A DNA stretch of 64,000 nt from NCBI GenBank assembly GCA_024509875.1, contig JAMPIV010012247.1, positions 62,001 through 126,000 on the forward strand. Direction: 5' to 3'. Position 1 is the first letter of the stretch, and the number at the start of each line of letters is the position of its first letter. Under the pieces are notes generated by a model. The model was not told the origin of the DNA. It searched no databases and worked only from the letters and a program-made list of their open reading frames with translations. Shown one piece after another: positions 21,372 to 32,536 of this stretch. The stretch comes from Oreohelix idahoensis. Its lineage: Eukaryota; Mollusca; Gastropoda; Stylommatophora; Oreohelicidae. The position numbers and the translations under genes are program-made.

Positions 21372-22822
21372 TGTAGTGGTTTTTGATGGTATTGTATGGT
21401 TGAGATGTTACCTAGTGTAATGAATGAGGTCAGCTGTGAAGGCTCCTGAGATAAATGTTGATGCGAATTACAGAAGGCCCTTCTTACTACCACTTATGAC
21501 CTCAAACATATCTTTTTTTCTCTACTAATATGAATGTAGCTACGTTAAAAGTCTAGGGTACTGAAATGTAATGTGTTGTAGTAGATTACCCACACACACA
21601 CAGATATTTAATAAGTCTAATAATAATAATAAAATTTATAACACACTGAACTAACTCAGGCTGTTTTAGTTTTAAATATTAAATCTTTTGTTAAATTTAT
21701 TTGTTCTGAACCAAATGTTTGTTGGTCAAAACATATGAAATATTATGGAGTTATAAATGGAATGCATAACTATATGACATAATAAAATGGAATGTGTGTA
21801 CATAAATATTTTAAAAGACTGGTTAATATTAATTATATTAGATTGTCCCAGGAGAACTATTACTGAATGTACTGTTGGGGTGGTATCATCACGCCCAATC
21901 TGTGACTACCAAAACATTGTCCATTGACTTATGGGATGAATACATGGTTTATTTTCCCACAATGGTATGTCTTTATTAGATGGTGAATTAATTGGTGAAT
22001 TTCCAGCAGGCCAGAATCTCACGTATCTCGACTGCGTCGATCTTGTACAAGAGTCTGGTGGCCCCTCCTCTCCGTGCTGGAGTACAATATTCGGCTGCTC
22101 TGACACAATGTTAGACTGCACTGGTCCACGCTTGTGTATTTCACAACAGCATTTGGCACCTCTTCGGTGCCAAACAGAAACTCACAATTCTGAAATAAAA
22201 GTTTTGTGGCATGTGTCAGAACTCTACCTACTGAGCCACTTCTGCACACCACACTACACAACAACACCACACAGACTGGGTCAGATCTCTCTGACCACAC
22301 AGCACATCTTACCCAGTTGTTTTCACATAGTACTAGTTCCCCAAGACTACATTGCATCTGAGATATGTTCAATAGTTTCCTTCTATTCAATAAGATAGGT
22401 GATATGTTCCACTGATCTCAACAATAGATCCGCCTTCCATAGTTTTAGTAGGCGTCCATATATTTTGTTTGTCTCTAGACCCTGAACTTGGGCTGGGGAC
22501 CTAGAGCGAACACTTACTTGTCGTAATCATTTTATATGATATGGCAGTATCAATCACTCGAAATATTAAAATATACAAAAGAAATACTTTCATTCTTACC
22601 AGAATTTAGAATTGAGAACACAGTTAAATGCTAGCAAAACTCAGCTGAGCTGCTGGCTATATGATGGCGTCCCACTAAATGTATGTAAATCTTCTGGAAA
22701 CAACACCACAGGCAATAAACCACTGTGTCTCTGGACAGTCTTGTAACGAATGGCAAAAATGCACATCTCTGTCCCGCTAATATGATTTCGTTCATCCAAT
22801 CACAGACTCCCTCCCCCCCCCC

Positions 22823-22854
<32 letters not shown>

Positions 22855-23733
22855 CTTTTCAAATCTACAACCAAAAGTCAAATTTCAGTCAGCTCTCAGT
22901 CAAGTATGTATTATTGTCTGTTGGTCCGTCTGTCTCTACTTGTTTTTTCATAAAAAACACGCTTGGTTCTTGGACCAACTCCATGCAATACCCTACACAC
23001 TTCTGCCTCCGAAGTTATTTTTAGCCACAATTCTCCACCTTTCCCCTCTCTTTAATTACAGCTCGATTTTTGCATTTGCGTGTCTCAAGGACGAAAATTT
23101 GAAACTTTAGTGAAATTTTTAACAGTGCAGTCGCTCGTCTGATATGAACAACATTGTCTTTTGTCAATATCTTCCTTATTATCTATCCGTCTGTATAATT
23201 TAAAGTATATTAGTTCTCTGCTCAAGACGGGCTATCAAACTAGCTAGGTTTTATATTCATAACATTATTATTAAGAAAAAATTACTTTTTCAAGGTTAGT
23301 TTTTTTTTGGTAATATGTTCGAGAACCTTCTCCACGGCGTTTGCCGCTGAATTCAAATAACAACCAAGTATCGTAAAAGTCCAAGAAATGACTGTTTCTG
23401 ACAAGAGCTAAAGTCGTTTTTTGTCCATTTCCTTACATTGTGTCAACTAGTGACGTGAATTTTTTTTTCTTTTACTACCAATTGCGTCTTTTAGCCTTGC
23501 TATCTTCAAACACGTGTTCAGTCATATTTTTCCTTTTGTGTTCTCCGTTTCTCTCCCGTCTACAAAGGGTAAACCGTTTCGTCTGCACATCTAACTCGTT
23601 AGTTTTAAATGGTGGAAGGAAGGGCGGGCATGGGCGAGCATGTCTCCTAGTATCTTACGCATTATTTTTATCCCTACATTTTATCGTTATAATTGGAGAT
23701 ATTTTAACGTTGTATCATGGTAAATTCATCACA
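21372..23733 (-). repeat. 5' LTR of the antisense LTR element
   Basis: Partner of 14543-16858. It contains an expanded, almost pure C tract at 22812-22852 where the partner has 13 C. Ends at ATCACA, followed by the target duplication GTGCT. Confidence 0.95.
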
Positions 23734-24117
23734 GTGCTGTGAGAAATAAAATGGAGGGGAACAGAAAGGAATGAACTGAGCACTAGAGAAGTGGAGCTGT
23801 CCTCAGAACATGAAGAAAAAAGTGCACACCACATTAAAGGTGTAGCTATAATGCTGTAAAAGGAAGCATTGGAGGCTTTTATAGAATGAGCAGCAATGAG
23901 ACCTAGACAGGAACATTCAAAACTGCAACAAGGAAAATAAAGATGTACATCCTGTAGTATTATTGACCAACTATTGACAAAGAATAATTCATGCAATAAT
24001 AATTGTACATCAAACATCATAAATTATTGTACATCAAACATCATAAATTATTATGTTTAGAATGAAAAGTAGAAAAGTACAGACAGTAAAATCGTGATTG
24101 TCGTCATCATTTCCATT

Positions 24118-24200
24118 TTTACTCCGTATGAAGCATGGAGCCACCAGTACAGCTGGCCCTGTGGAGGAAGCTGAAGGTTAACCTAAATGCTAACATAAAA
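24118..24200. repeat. Short dispersed repeat, related copy at 25395-25480
   Basis: Both stretches share CACCAGTACAGC, then AAGG(G)TTA and CCTAAATGCTAA. They flank the LINE insertion at 24601-25265. Looser similarity exists to 40321-40460 and 51883-52025 (CCTTAC..AGCAT..AG, TTTACATGATG). Probably an old short interspersed element; the family is not identified. Confidence 0.4.
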
Positions 24201-24600
24201 CACATAATAGCAGTATTTAGTAGCATGTGTTTTCTGTGTATTTAGAGAGGAAGGCAGGGAGAGAGAGGGTGTCAATCAGACACATAAATATATACCCATA
24301 TTGCAAAATATGTATGTATTATTATTATTGTAGTGCTAAATCACATCTAGTTTTTGTTTCACTGTTACGGGTGTTCTCATAGGCTGCTGGAAGCACTGAC
24401 ACAAAACACTTGGGGTACAGCAGACATAGGGGTCATTATTACATTTAAAAATTCATTTAATGTTAATAAAAGTTTACTGTTGAGGTACGGTTAAATCACA
24501 TTTAGTTTTTGTTAAAATATTATGGACTTTCTTTCATGTTTGTCTGCCCTGGCGAAAGAGCCATCACTTGCACTTTGTTTAGGGGCCATTATAATTTAAA

Positions 24601-25265
24601 CCTCGTTTTCTGCTGATGATTTTAGTTATTTTGTTTACTGTGCTTTGTTCATTTCTCAGTGCTGCCTCTTCTGCCTGTCTTGCAAGATCGTCTAGGAAAT
24701 TCCTTTTGTTGGCTCGGGTTTGGCATTTAACTTCCTTGTCCAGCTGACTGTACTGTTCGCTATATTGTTGCTTTAACCTGGGGGACTTTCTGTGCTTCTC
24801 TGTGGTGTGGAATGCTGGAAAGTTACAGAGAAGGAAATGTCGAAATTGTCCTCTTTTCACACAACATGCCTAAGAAATATTCTCAGAATCTTTTGGCCGA
24901 ATACCATCACCAACCAAGATCTGCTTACTTGGAGCAAGCAAGAGGACATGCACACCATCATAGCTGGCAGACGCTGGAGCTGGGTTGGCCATGTCTTCAG
25001 AAGAAAACCTGATGCCGTGACAAGAACAGCTATGCTATGGACCCCTGAAGGAAAATGAAAGAGAGGCCAACCAAAAACAACTTGGCGGAGGACTGTGGAG
25101 GCTGAGATGCAAAGAATGAACCAGAGTTGGGGCACTGTACGAAGGATGACCACCGACCAAGCAAAGTGGAATCAATTTGTTGTTGCCCTACAAGACGCCA
25201 CCAGGCATGATGGCCACTGACTGCTTTGACGGTCGGCGGCTAAGGATCAAAGAGAGAGAAGAGAG
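24601..25265. mobile_element. Twin-primed (5'-inverted) RTE-like LINE insertion
   Basis: 24797-25265 on the + strand encodes a LINE ORF2 C-terminus (HTTCLRNILRIFWPN, GRRWSWVGHVFRR, then GRPKTTWRRTVEAEM). 24601-24795 is the same family in the opposite orientation (- strand SPRLKQQYSEQYSQ, ANKRNFLDDLARQAEEAALR) and is almost identical to 63041-63235. The insertion is bordered by the 10-bp duplication ATAATTTAAA (24591-24600 and 25266-25275). An inverted 5' segment joined to a normal 3' segment inside one target duplication is the hallmark of twin priming. Confidence 0.88.
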
Positions 25266-26158
25266 ATAATTTAAAGTCATTTTATATCACCTAAAATGTA
25301 TGATTAGCAGTTTTAGTAAGCACTAATACACACACACACAAATTTACAAATGGTCTATACAGTTATTGCCTTCTTTGAGTTAAATTTACTCACAATGAAA
25401 AGGTACCCTTCGAAGTCACAAAGCTGCACCAGTACAGCCGGCACCAAACTGAAGGGTTACCTAAATGCTAAGATATAACAAACAGTAGCAGCGTTGATGA
25501 GATCATATGATAACATGGACTTGGGAAAGTGAACAAAAATGAGAAATACTGTTCAAAATACATGTAAAGATTAACACATATTACTCATACATAGCTTGTC
25601 CTGCATGGTGAACCACTATGGTAGACAGTGTGGTGCACATCTTAGCCACTGTGAAGATTTCTTGTGGAATTTCTCAAATGCTAACTTAGAGACAGGGCAT
25701 AAAGGGAATTTAATGACTGTGGGAAAATTGGGTTGCGTAACTTAATTCATATAAACAGAACTCTCATGTAAATAAAGAACTTGGTCACCAAGAGCTGATG
25801 CTCAGTGTCGGTGGATCAAAGTCAAATAAAGAACCTACTTTATTTTACAATAGGATTGTGTAGGATATTGATCATGTAATATTTGTAATAAACTTGATAA
25901 ATGCTTCACAATGCCAGAGTTCATTTTGCAAAAGATAGAACCTGCAGTTAGTTATGGGGGAAAAATTGGAGAACTCTTTGCTTGTAGCCCATTTTAAAAC
26001 AGAAAGTTATGAGCATGACATTTTCAAATTTGTTAAGTGATTAGCTAATTTTTTGTGCAATATCATTTTAGAGATACAGTCTGTGACAGGCTTGTGTTCT
26101 CACTGTATAAATCTTCTTCGTACTGTATAAATAAATTCACATGCATATTTTATTCCAG

Positions 26159-26278
26159 TACTAGGTGCCATTGCCCTATGTATGTTTCCACTGTGGCCAG
26201 AAGAAGTTAGAATTGGGGTTTACTACCTCAGCATTGCTCTAGCAAGCTTTGTGGGATTTATTTTGTCAATGGTAGTTG
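26159..26278 (+). CDS. SEC62: SEC62 exon: membrane segment 1, lumenal loop, start of segment 2
   Basis: Acceptor TATTCCAG and donor GTGAGT; 120 bp joins phase 1 to phase 1. Encodes GAIALCMFPLWPEEVRIGVY and then YLSIALASFVGFILSMVV. FPLWP and RVGVYYLS-like blocks are hallmarks of SEC62. The two hydrophobic spans enclose a very short lumenal loop, leaving both termini in the cytosol. Confidence 0.96.
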
Positions 26279-27039
26279 GTGAGTAACCTGTGATTTGGTG
26301 TGTTATTTTTGTGCCACATTGTTTTGCTTATCTTCATTTTTGTTGTGTTTGATCATTCTTTAAAAAAAAAAAAAAAACATTCTTGGAGAACTAACAATAC
26401 CAGTTAACAAAACATTGCTACGCTTTAGTATAAGAACATGATACTTTAAGATATAAGAGGCCACCTTTGAAGAATGACACGAACATAATGCTCTAAAACA
26501 CGGCAAGAAATGCGAACAACATACATTACATCTAAAAGAAATTTATTGTAAAAACTGTAATGCAGAAATGATTATGGTACTTCTTATATGTATTAACACA
26601 CCTGAGGAGCTTAAAAAACTAGTAAAGAATTTATCACCAGATCAAAACCACCATAAAATTAAATTTAGAGGATCAGCATTTTGTACATCTGTTTGTCCTG
26701 TACAGACATAGAGGACGCAATGTTTATGGTAATGAAAGTTAGACATTAATTGTATTGTTTCCCTTAACATTAATTGTGGGTCAATATATCAATGGGTTTG
26801 CCTTTAAAGAAAAATTAGGATTCAACAAGATCAGGGGTCACAATTTTCTTTGGTAACCCCAACAAAACAAAAAAAGAAAACGTGTTTTCATTTTTTTTTT
26901 TTGGTAACTTATGTACTTAAAAATATATTATTATTATTTTTAAGGAATGTTAGAAATGCGTCCTACTTCGATTTCGAACAGTTTTTGTTTTTGTTGTTCC
27001 ATTTCAATGGATTTATCTCAATATTAAGATGACATTCTA

Positions 27040-27345
27040 CTTAGAACCTGTGGTATGTTGGAGGACATGATTGGAGTAGTTATGCTTGAGGTGAGAGGTA
27101 TTGTGGAGGATGTGACTGAATTAGATATGGTCGTGAGAGGTACAATGGAGGACATGATTGGAGTAGATATGCTGGAGGTGAGATGTATAGTTGTATAGAG
27201 ATAAAATGGATGACATGACTGAAGTGAATGTGCTAGGGGTAAGCAGAACAATGGGGGACATGATTGGAGTGGATGTGCTAGGAGTGAGATGTATGGTGGA
27301 TGACATGATTGGCTAGGATGTGCTGGAGGTGAGAGGTATAGTTAT
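27040..27345 (+). repeat. Imperfect ~46-48-bp tandem repeat, about 6-7 copies
   Basis: Repeated blocks of GGAGGACATGATTGGAGTAG followed by ATATGCTGGAGGTGAGAGGT with many substitutions. Lies in SEC62 intron 4. More diverged, and so probably older, than the other minisatellites here. Confidence 0.7.
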
Positions 27346-28216
27346 CATTTGGTTAATCCAAGAATTAACCGTGAAGAGTTGGTCCTGCTTGCAGATAATA
27401 ATGGTGGCTCAGATGTTCCACAACCAAGGGGTATATTAAAAAGTTCAGTTATTGTTTTTTAACTCGGGCAAAGTGTGAGGGTGGTGATAATGGGGATGAT
27501 TTTATGAGCAGTAGTAATAATTGCCCAATCATGGAATTTTTGAAGGAGAAAAGGATTGTAAAGCTAGAGGGATGATAGAATACATATTTATACACATTCT
27601 CACTTATATATAATACTGTACATATAATGGAATAGGAAAGTACCTGATGTAGCTTATAAAATAAAATACTGAATGTTGAAGTGAAGGACACAAGCAACTG
27701 CAGTTTATAATACACAAATACTGATCAGTGCATACATATCTACATCAAACAGTATCTGAAATCTAGTTCAGCACAATACAGAATCACTCCCATATATAAT
27801 TAAAGGCAGAATTGACTGTGGTTGAAAGGTGCATGCCTCAAGGAAATGAGGCAAACAGTTAAATTTTTTTTTATCTGTGCAAGAGTTAATGAGAGTTGGC
27901 CTGACTTTATCTTGCTGTTTAACATATCACATGACTGTTCCATGATTATCATACCGTGGACCTTAGCCAGTGCTGCTTTGCTATGAAACAAGAACAAGAT
28001 TTGACATGTTGACAGATTTTATTGTAAAATAATATATTCTCTGCGCAGCCCATATTTTATGTGAAATCAGTTTTGTTTTACTTTTTTTTTATTTCTTGAT
28101 AAGCTTTTGCATTGCAATGATCATAATACTGACTTGATGTGCGTTTATGTTTTTGTTGTCACTTGTTAATAACATTGTCTGTCAAAAACTAAAGACTGTT
28201 TCCCCATTTTTTTCAG

Positions 28217-28426
28217 TCCGCCTGATCTTATTTTGTTTCATCTGGACCCTCACACTTGGCAAGCATCATTTCTGGTTACTGCCAAATTTAACAGAAGATG
28301 TTGGATTCTTTGATTCATTCCGCCCACTGTACAAACATGATGTGGTTAGTAGGTCACAAGAGTCCAAGCTGAGTGAAGGTGGAAAAAAGAAAAAGAAGCA
28401 AGACAAGGATGCAGAAGACAAGCAAG
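28217..28426 (+). CDS. SEC62: SEC62 exon: membrane segment 2 and conserved cytosolic segment
   Basis: Acceptor TTTTTTTCAG and donor GTGAGC; 210 bp, phase 1 to phase 1. Encodes RLILFCFIWTLTLGKHHFWL, then LPNLTEDVGFFDSFRPLY. HHFW-LPNLT-DVGF-DSFRPLY is the strongest SEC62 signature. The C-terminal part becomes Lys/Glu-rich. The donor is followed after only a few bases by a minisatellite. Confidence 0.97.
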
Positions 28427-28440
28427 GTGAGCATGTATTA

Positions 28441-28935
28441 GTTATACCAGATCTTCTGCTGAAATGAACAGTTATTTAGTGACAAGTCATACCAGATCTT
28501 CTGTTGAAATGAACAGTTATTTAGTGACAAGTCATACCAGATCTTCTGCTGAAATGAACAGTTATTTAGTGACAAGTCATACCAGATCTTCTGTTGAAAT
28601 GAACAGTTATTTAGTGACAAGTCATACCAGATCTTCTGTTGAAATGAACAGTTATTTAGTGACAAGTCATACCAGATCTTCTGCTGAAATGAACACTTAT
28701 TTAGTGACAAGTCATACCAGATCTTCTGCTGAAATGAACAGTTATTTAGTGACAAGTCATACCAGATCTTCTGCTGAAATGAACAGTTATTTAGTGACAA
28801 GTCATACCAGATCTTCTGCTGAAATGAACAGTTATTTATTGACAAGACATACCAGATCTGCTGAAATGAACAGTTATTTAGTGACAAGTCATACAAGATC
28901 TTCTGCTGAAATGAACAGTTATTTAGTGACAAAAA
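28441..28935 (+). repeat. 45-bp minisatellite, about 11 copies, beginning just inside SEC62 intron 5
   Basis: Unit: ATACCAGATCTTCTGCTGAA, then ATGAACAGTTATTTAGTGAC, then AAGTC. Copies differ by only one or a few bases (one is shortened near 28855). The array starts ~14 bp after the exon donor. The unit is a multiple of three, so long frames stay open on both strands; they are artefacts. A readthrough of the exon would stop at 28465. Confidence 0.95.
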
Positions 28936-28979
28936 CACAACTAGACGTTTCTGAAAAAAGTCTCTTTGTCTTTGACTAA

Positions 28980-29516
28980 AGTTTTGTCATTTAATTAGAA
29001 AGAAGGATTGTAAAAGTGTAATAGTCATTAAGTATTGCACATGATTATTTAAAAATAGGTAGTTATATAATAGCAATACAAACAACCAAAAATCTTTTTA
29101 AACAGAAGGTATTTATTACTTTTTCTCTAAATCTATTGCGTTATTTTTTTTTTTAAAGGATAACGTGTTTAAACAGTAATAGTCATTAAATATTACACAC
29201 AAGTGTAAAGAACAGTTTTATAGTTATGTAAGTATATAAATAAGGGTGGATGTAATAAAATATAATTATGACACATATGTCTCAAAAAGGTCTTTTAAAA
29301 ATGGTATCTGTATCATTTTCATCATGTAATATTTAACAGTTGCCATTTAAAATAGCACATTCTAAAATATTATTACATTTAACTTTGTGTGACCATTTCA
29401 ATGAACAGATGATTGAACGTTGAATGTCAGATATTAGGATTTGTAAAAGTTTTAAGTGGAAGTATTTGCAGTTAGCTGGCATCGGCATGTCATAGTCAGA
29501 TAAAAAGAAGGAAATA
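28980..29516. other. No feature recognised (SEC62 intron 5)
   Basis: AT-rich stretch with no coding or repeat structure that I can support. Confidence 0.4.
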
Positions 29517-30008
29517 CAGTGCAGACCTGATAAGGAGAACTCACCAGGGACCCAAGAAATAGTTCTTCTTATCAGAAATTCCTCTTATCCAGATAAGAGT
29601 TCAAGCATATGGTAATGCATTTACAACGTACAATACAATAATGAATTAGCGTTGAATATGACAGATGTATGACACAGAAAATATGTAAATCACCAAAAGT
29701 GTTAATGTACAAAGTTGGCACAAATATCTAGAGAATAACAGCACTTTTTACACTTTGAAATGAAAAAGCTGCAATTTTCCTCTGTATCTTACTTAGTACC
29801 TGTACTTGAGTTAATAAAAATGTCTTCCCATGACATCCTTAAATTCAAAGAAATGATAAATTAAATCATCTTGGCATCCAGCCTGCATTATATACATGTT
29901 AGTTTTATCCATGCAATTTGAAACTTCCAACTGTGAAATAGTTTGTACCGTTAACCCACAGACATCATTATCTCTAGAATTTGCACACTCTTAAATGATA
30001 AAGCACTC

Positions 30009-30448
30009 TTAAATGAAAAAGTATGTAATTTTCCTCTGTACTGCATCAATGTGACCTACAAGTTTGGACAACATTGCTGACCTATAATGAACCTTCAGAT
30101 TTTGAAAAATACCTTGGTCACAAGGCTGAAGTTTGGATGTCGCATTTGGTAGTAAAAATAAAAGTTCTGTTGCTTTTAGATTTTGAACATTTATGTGGGC
30201 TGAACAGTTGTAAAGCACCAAAAGAACTTTGTGATGTTGACGTTCCATAGAATGATCAAATGCATATAGCCACATGGTGAAAATGTATGATGTCATCCAG
30301 GCTATTGAATTAGCTGCATAATCGACACACAATTTTTTCAAACCTTTAAAACAGCGTGGATTTTTTAATTTACCGATTTCAAGTAATGGCAATTTATCTG
30401 AACCATCCATATTTGTACACACAACAATTGTGATTATTTCTTTCCATT

Positions 30449-30487
<39 letters not shown>

Positions 30488-30706
30488 CCCCCCCCCCCCA
30501 CCCCCCACCCCCCCCCTCCCCCCCCCCCCCCCCCCCCCGGCACTTTCCATTTCTGAAGGAAAAAGTCTTGTCAGGCAGCAGTCTCCAAAACAATCCAGTT
30601 TCATCAGCATTAAACACATCAACGGAATTATACCTACTCATGGCTGGTTTTAGCACCTCCTCCGTCCATGACTCGATAGTCGTTTCATTAACAGAATGCC
30701 TTTCCC
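30009..30706 (-). pseudogene. Tigger transposase, DDE catalytic half
   Basis: On the - strand: GERHSVNETTIESWTEEVLK, NADETGLFWRLLPDKTFSF, then a run of about 30 Gly codons, then LPLLEIGKLKNPRCFKGLKK, VLLVLYNCSAH and LQPCDQGIFQNLK. The usual motif LDNCSAH has Tyr instead of the second catalytic Asp, and the poly-Gly run disrupts the fold, so the enzyme is dead. The C-terminus follows normal DDE_1 family order. Confidence 0.88.
30451..30538. repeat. Nearly pure C tract (G on the coding strand) inside the transposase
   Basis: About 88 bp of C with a few T and A interruptions. It encodes poly-Gly/Arg in the transposase frame, where related enzymes have none. Either a real expansion or an assembly/sequencing artefact; G-quadruplex formation would be expected on the - strand. 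Confidence 0.9.
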
Positions 30707-30715
30707 CACCAAAAA

Positions 30716-30986
30716 AAAAAAGGTAAAGGAACCCGTTACACGCCCATTGAGGCATATTGGGAATATGGTGTTAGGCCCATATTATCTTGACCGTCGGCAC
30801 ACTAGGGGTGATGTGGTTGGCATCACGCCGGCCGCCTTAACCTTCACAGGGTTGCTCTGGTACCCATTTGGGGCTGGGTCGACCCAGGAGCCGTTTGTAA
30901 CCTAAAAAATTCCCACTTCATCTGGGGATCGAACCATAGACTACTGCGCTAGGAAGCCAGTGCAGTAACCACTATGCTACCGCAGC
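30716..30986 (-). mobile_element. tRNA-derived SINE nested in Tigger copy 1
   Basis: On the - strand it begins GCGGTAGCATAGTGGTTACT, which contains a tRNA A-box-like segment (TAGCATAGTGG), then GGTTCGATCCCC, a perfect B box. The body is shared with 37593-37853 (CCTAACACCATATTCCCAAT, ACATCACCCCTAGTGTGCC). It ends in an oligo-T on the - strand. It interrupts the transposase between KKRHITYKA and GERHSVNE. Confidence 0.87.
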
Positions 30987-31382
30987 TTTGTAAGTAATGT
31001 GCCGTTTTTTAAAACAACCCAACCAGCCAGGACTACATTTCCAGCCAGTCCGACCTTCCAGAAGTGCTAACTCTTCTGCCTTTGCAGTTAATATAGGTCC
31101 ATTTACAGGAACATTTGCTGATCTCGCCATGGTGAACCATTTTAGGAGTGCCGTGTCAACAACATCACACGTCGCTTTTCGGTTCTTCATTCTGTGACAA
31201 TCAACTTGTCCACCATAAAACATTTTTCTGTACCGATCCTTATTTTTTATGATTCCTGAAAGCGTTGATTTTGGAATGTCGAATTCCTTTGCTATTTCCA
31301 TTTTCTTTTTGCCACTATTTTCCAATTCTTGTACTAGCTCAACCTTTCTTTTCAAAGATATGGATTTTAACTTTCCAGCCAT
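30987..31382 (-). pseudogene. Tigger transposase, N-terminal DNA-binding half
   Basis: Starts MAGKLKSISLKRKVELVQEL with a CENP-B/psq-type helix-turn-helix (KEFDIPKSTLSGIIKNKDRY). A second HTH of the Tc5 type follows (LLKWFTMARSANVPVNGPIL, GWLGCFKKRHITYKA). The frame is intact up to the SINE. With the catalytic half at 30009-30706 it forms a typical pogo-family transposase, split and inactivated. Confidence 0.9.
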
Positions 31383-31859
31383 TGTTAGAGGGGAAATAAC
31401 TCAAATTCTAACACTGACGAAGCGCGCAATTTCCGAAAATAGCCGAAAAGTTGTACAAATGTCCAGGTACTGTATTTGAAAAAAGTTCGCCTTAAGCAGA
31501 TCAAATTATATAGTCTGGACACGTTTAATCGTTCGGCATATCCGAAAATTCGTGATAAACGGATTCCGCTTAACCAGACATTTTTTACAAAGACAAAGAA
31601 GAAAAATTGCCGGGGATAAACAAATTGTTCTTCACAACAGAAATTTGCCACATCCGAGATCGCCTTAAGCGGTTTGCACTGTACATGTTTCAATTTCGTA
31701 ACTAGAGAAGTGCTTTACAACCACTGCGGGTTTGTAGACAGATTTCTGGTGATACTTGATCATTTAAAATCAAGTTTTAACTTGAACACAAAAAAAAGAG
31801 TGGCAGAGTGGTTAGAGTGTTTGCTTCTTCAGGCAGAGTTCTTATTCTTCTTCAAGTAC

Positions 31860-32400
31860 CATGCCTAGTTGCATAGGAGATCAACTTCTTCTCCAGTACA
31901 ATTTATCAATTCTGCCTTTGACCTCTTTCCACGACACGATGTCAAACTGTCCAGTATTTGCTCTCTTTGTCTTCCTCTATCTCTTTTTCCTTCAGGCTTA
32001 CCTGTTGTTACGATATATTCCAGCATTCTTCTCCTCATAACATGCCAAAAATAGGTGTGAAACTTTCTAACTTGTGAAATAAGTTTTCTTTGCGCATTGG
32101 CCTCTTTCAGGACATCCTCATTACTCTTTTTGGCTGTCCGTGGTATTTTTAACATTCTTCTGTAAAACCACATCTCTATGGCCTCTAGTGCCTTCCCTAG
32201 TTTCCCTTTGTTTACTAATTGTCCATGACTCACTCCCATATGTCAGGATTGGTTCTTTATAACACGGAAGAACTCTCTTTCTTACTTCCAATGACAATGA
32301 ATTGTTGCATAAAATACTCTTCTTTTTATAAAATGCTGCTTTTGCCTGAGCTATTCTGCTGTTCACTTCTGAGATGCATCTTCCATCCATTGTTATATTA
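31860..32400 (-). pseudogene. LINE ORF2 C-terminal fragment (family C)
   Basis: - strand, two frames: MDGRCISEVNSRIAQAKAAF, VRKRVLPCYKEPILTYGSES, then LEAIEMWFYRRMLKIPRTAK, SNEDVLKEANAQRKLISQVR and GKRDRGRQREQILDSLTSCR. This is the thumb/C-terminal region common in animal endonuclease-type LINEs. One frameshift near 32200. 5'-truncated. Confidence 0.8.
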
Positions 32401-32536
32401 ATATGCCCAGGTATTTGAATTTATTGACCTGTTTTAAAACAGTTCCATTTACTTTGATAGTGCATTCTGGGGAAGCCCTTTTCTTTGAGACAACCATTAC
32501 TTGAGGCAGAGTTACAGGGATTAAAACCAGGTAGTG

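Larger units (their letters stand above)
14543..23733 (-). mobile_element. Complete LTR retrotransposon insertion (Ty3/gypsy, integrase-first order, internally deleted)
   Basis: Two long direct repeats (2316 and 2362 bp) flank a 4.5-kb internal region read on the - strand. The repeats run from TGTAGTGG to ATCACA on the + strand (TG...CA ends). Both sides are bordered by the 5-bp duplication GTGCT (14538-14542 and 23734-23738), which proves integrase-type insertion. The two LTRs are nearly identical apart from scattered substitutions, a shorter C tract, and a few indels (such as a ~23-bp block near 22230 missing on the left), so the insertion is young. Internal genes are Gag, protease, an integrase zinc domain, the integrase C-terminal domain, RT and a broken RNase H; the integrase catalytic core is absent. 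It sits in SEC62 intron 3, antisense to the gene. Confidence 0.93.
29517..31681 (-). mobile_element. Tigger/pogo-type DNA transposon (copy 1) with nested SINE
   Basis: Terminal inverted repeats CAGTGCAGACC (left) and the complement of GGTTTGCACTG (right), flanked by TA on both sides (29515-29516, 31682-31683), as expected for the Tc1/mariner superfamily. The - strand carries a pogo-type transposase. A SINE at ~30716-30986 splits the ORF. Confidence 0.9.

Noticed and set aside
28441..28935. CRISPR-like array
   Set aside because: Head-to-tail copies without spacers, in an animal intron; an ordinary minisatellite.
28438..28979. Open frames of ~170 codons on both strands with 15-residue repeats
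   Set aside because: Produced by the 45-bp minisatellite; they start after an in-frame stop from SEC62 exon 5 and have no independent support.
30430..30726. Poly-Pro frame on the + strand
   Set aside because: Translation of the C tract antisense to the transposase.
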